Source of the DNA: Melioribacter roseus
Lineage (GTDB): Bacteria > Bacteroidota > Ignavibacteria > Ignavibacteriales > Melioribacteraceae
NCBI GenBank assembly: GCA_020722065.1
Contig: DYLK01000010.1
Coordinates: 1 to 64,000 of the forward strand
Reading direction: 5' to 3'
DNA: 64,000 bases
Shown piece after piece: positions 63,110-64,000 of the stretch. The first letter of the stretch is position 1, and every line of letters begins with the position of its first letter. The notes under the pieces were generated by a model. The model was given only the letters and a program-made list of their open reading frames with translations. It was not told the origin of the DNA and did not search any database. The translations under genes and the position numbers were made by a program.

Positions 63110-64000
63110 TTACCAAATTCGAGCAATGATAAAAGTTATTAAAAATCCGAGAAATAAAGGTAGTAGAGTGGAAATTGTCGTCCATTTTATGCTGCCAGTT
63201 TCTTTATAAATTGTATAAATTGTTGTTGAACAAGGATTATGAATTAAACTGAATATCATTACATTTATTGCTGTAAGTAACGTCCAACCACCAGATTTCA
63301 GAAGAAACGCTGTATCGGCTAATGAATCGGTTTCAAACAAAACTCCAGCACCATTCCCGAATTCTGAAATTCCAGCAACTAAAGTTGTTAACATTAAAAT
63401 TGTTGGGATTACAATCTCATTTGCGGGAATTGCAATCAGATAAGCCAAAATAATTATTCCATTTAAGCCAAGTAAAATTCCGAAAGGATTGAGAAAATCA
63501 ATCAATTGTTTTGCTAAAACTTCATTTCCAAAAGAAATGTTTGAAATTCCCCAGATAACTAACCCAGAAGGAAATGCAAATATAATTGCTCGCCATAAGA
63601 CAAATATAGTTCTATCAACTAAGGAAGTGTACAGAGTTTGTAATATTCTCGGCGGTCTGTATGGTGGTAATTCAAAACTAAAAATTGAAGATTCACCTTT
63701 AAGAACAGTTTTAGATAATAAAAGTGAAATAATTAAAGTTAATAGAACACCAAGAAGTGTAACTCCGATAACTGCTGCTGAAGCAATTAAACTTGAATAT
63801 TCGATTGGAGCAAGTGTCCCTATAAAAATTGTTGCAATCAGAATTTGAGTAGGCCATCTTCCATTACACAATGCAAAATTATTAGTAATTATTGCAATAA
63901 GTCTTTCTCGTGGACTATCAATTATTCTTGTAGCAACAACACCAGCGGCGTTGCAACCAAACCCCATCGTCATAGTTAATGCTTGTTTCCCGTGTCCGCC
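63110..64000 (-). CDS. feoB: FeoB-like ferrous iron transporter, C-terminal part (runs off the edge)
   Basis: At least 297 residues, open at the window edge (the frame continues as GGHGKQALT before MTMGFGCN). About six to eight membrane helices with Gate-type motifs: TMGFGCNAAGVVATRIIDSPRERLIAIITNNFALCNGRWPTQILIA and, near the end, MIFSLIHNPCSTTIYTIYKETGSIKWT. These match the two Gate domains of FeoB. The N-terminal GTPase lies outside the window. It imports Fe(II). FeoB is inferred from the transmembrane part alone. Confidence 0.8.
   Translation of the reverse strand, partial: GGHGKQALTMTMGFGCNAAGVVATRIIDSPRERLIAIITNNFALCNGRWPTQILIATIFIGTLAPIEYSSLIASAAVIGVTLLGVLLTLIISLLLSKTVLKGESSIFSFELPPYRPPRILQTLYTSLVDRTIFVLWRAIIFAFPSGLVIWGISNISFGNEVLAKQLIDFLNPFGILLGLNGIIILAYLIAIPANEIVIPTILMLTTLVAGISEFGNGAGVLFETDSLADTAFLLKSGGWTLLTAINVMIFSLIHNPCSTTIYTIYKETGSIKWTTISTLLPLFLGFLITFIIARIW

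Overview
The window is an AT-rich (roughly 30% G+C by eye) bacterial chromosome segment with dense, mostly housekeeping genes. It most likely comes from the FCB group, close to Ignavibacteria/Kapabacteria. The clues are a CotH-type secreted protein ending in a type IX secretion (Por) sorting tail with the NYPNPFNP signature, Bacteroidetes-type promoter boxes (TAnnTTTG), many TTG starts, lipoproteins with short signal peptides, GlnRS beside GluRS, and a pyruvoyl-dependent arginine decarboxylase. The phylum call is an inference from family-level features, not a database match.

Layout. 0-5.4 kb: two tRNA-Ser genes, an EamA transporter, a secreted thioredoxin-like protein, queC-dCMP deaminase, an SMR (Gdx-like) exporter, corA, tRNA-Met. 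5.4-16.9 kb: secG, a PaaI-type thioesterase, a small lipoprotein, a lytic transglycosylase, then a tight block of metG, an orphan DNA methyltransferase, three SurA/PpiD-like periplasmic chaperones, a MoxR ATPase and an M23 peptidase, joined by 0-4 nt junctions. 17-24.4 kb (minus): an M1-M28-PDZ fusion protease, an M16 protease, a LiaF-like protein and a PspC protein (envelope quality control and stress). 24.5-27.4 kb: TPR lipoprotein, DUF58 protein, SpoU methyltransferase, hexapeptide acyltransferase. 27.4-27.8 kb: a gene-free stretch that looks like a small-RNA locus. 27.8-30 kb (minus): pdaD, tyrS, smpB. 30.2-35.2 kb: polyprenyl synthase, MORN-type protein, prmC, dtd, comEC.

35.2-41.65 kb: this is the accessory-looking part. 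It holds a decayed IS5-type transposase, an OSBS/NAAAR-like enolase-superfamily gene, and gltX-glnS-tRNA-Leu flanked by two intergenic islands. The islands are packed with palindromic and tandem repeats, and several repeat families occur in both islands in opposite orientation. One island has a BIME-like head-to-head pair of palindromes with compensated arms. The other has a duplicated tRNA-Leu 3' end carrying a 20-nt palindromic insert.

41.6-51 kb: TPR protein, PfkB kinase-mtnA-recO, HtrA protease, aroC-MBL hydrolase, LysM-rich MltD-like transglycosylase. 51-55.4 kb (minus): CotH-LTD-T9SS protein, asparaginase, nucleotide-sugar epimerase. 55.4-57.3 kb: probable replication origin (DnaA-box-like sites and a 16-bp palindrome resembling an inside-out parS) and dnaA. 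57.3-64 kb: carB-carA and a DUF192 lipoprotein (minus), an S9-like hydrolase (plus), and the 3' part of a FeoB-like gene running off the edge.

No CRISPR array, intact prophage or complete mobile element was seen. The best candidates for undescribed biology are the inverted repeat islands around gltX-glnS, the promoter-hairpin-terminator locus at 27.5-27.7 kb, and the palindrome in the dnaA upstream region.
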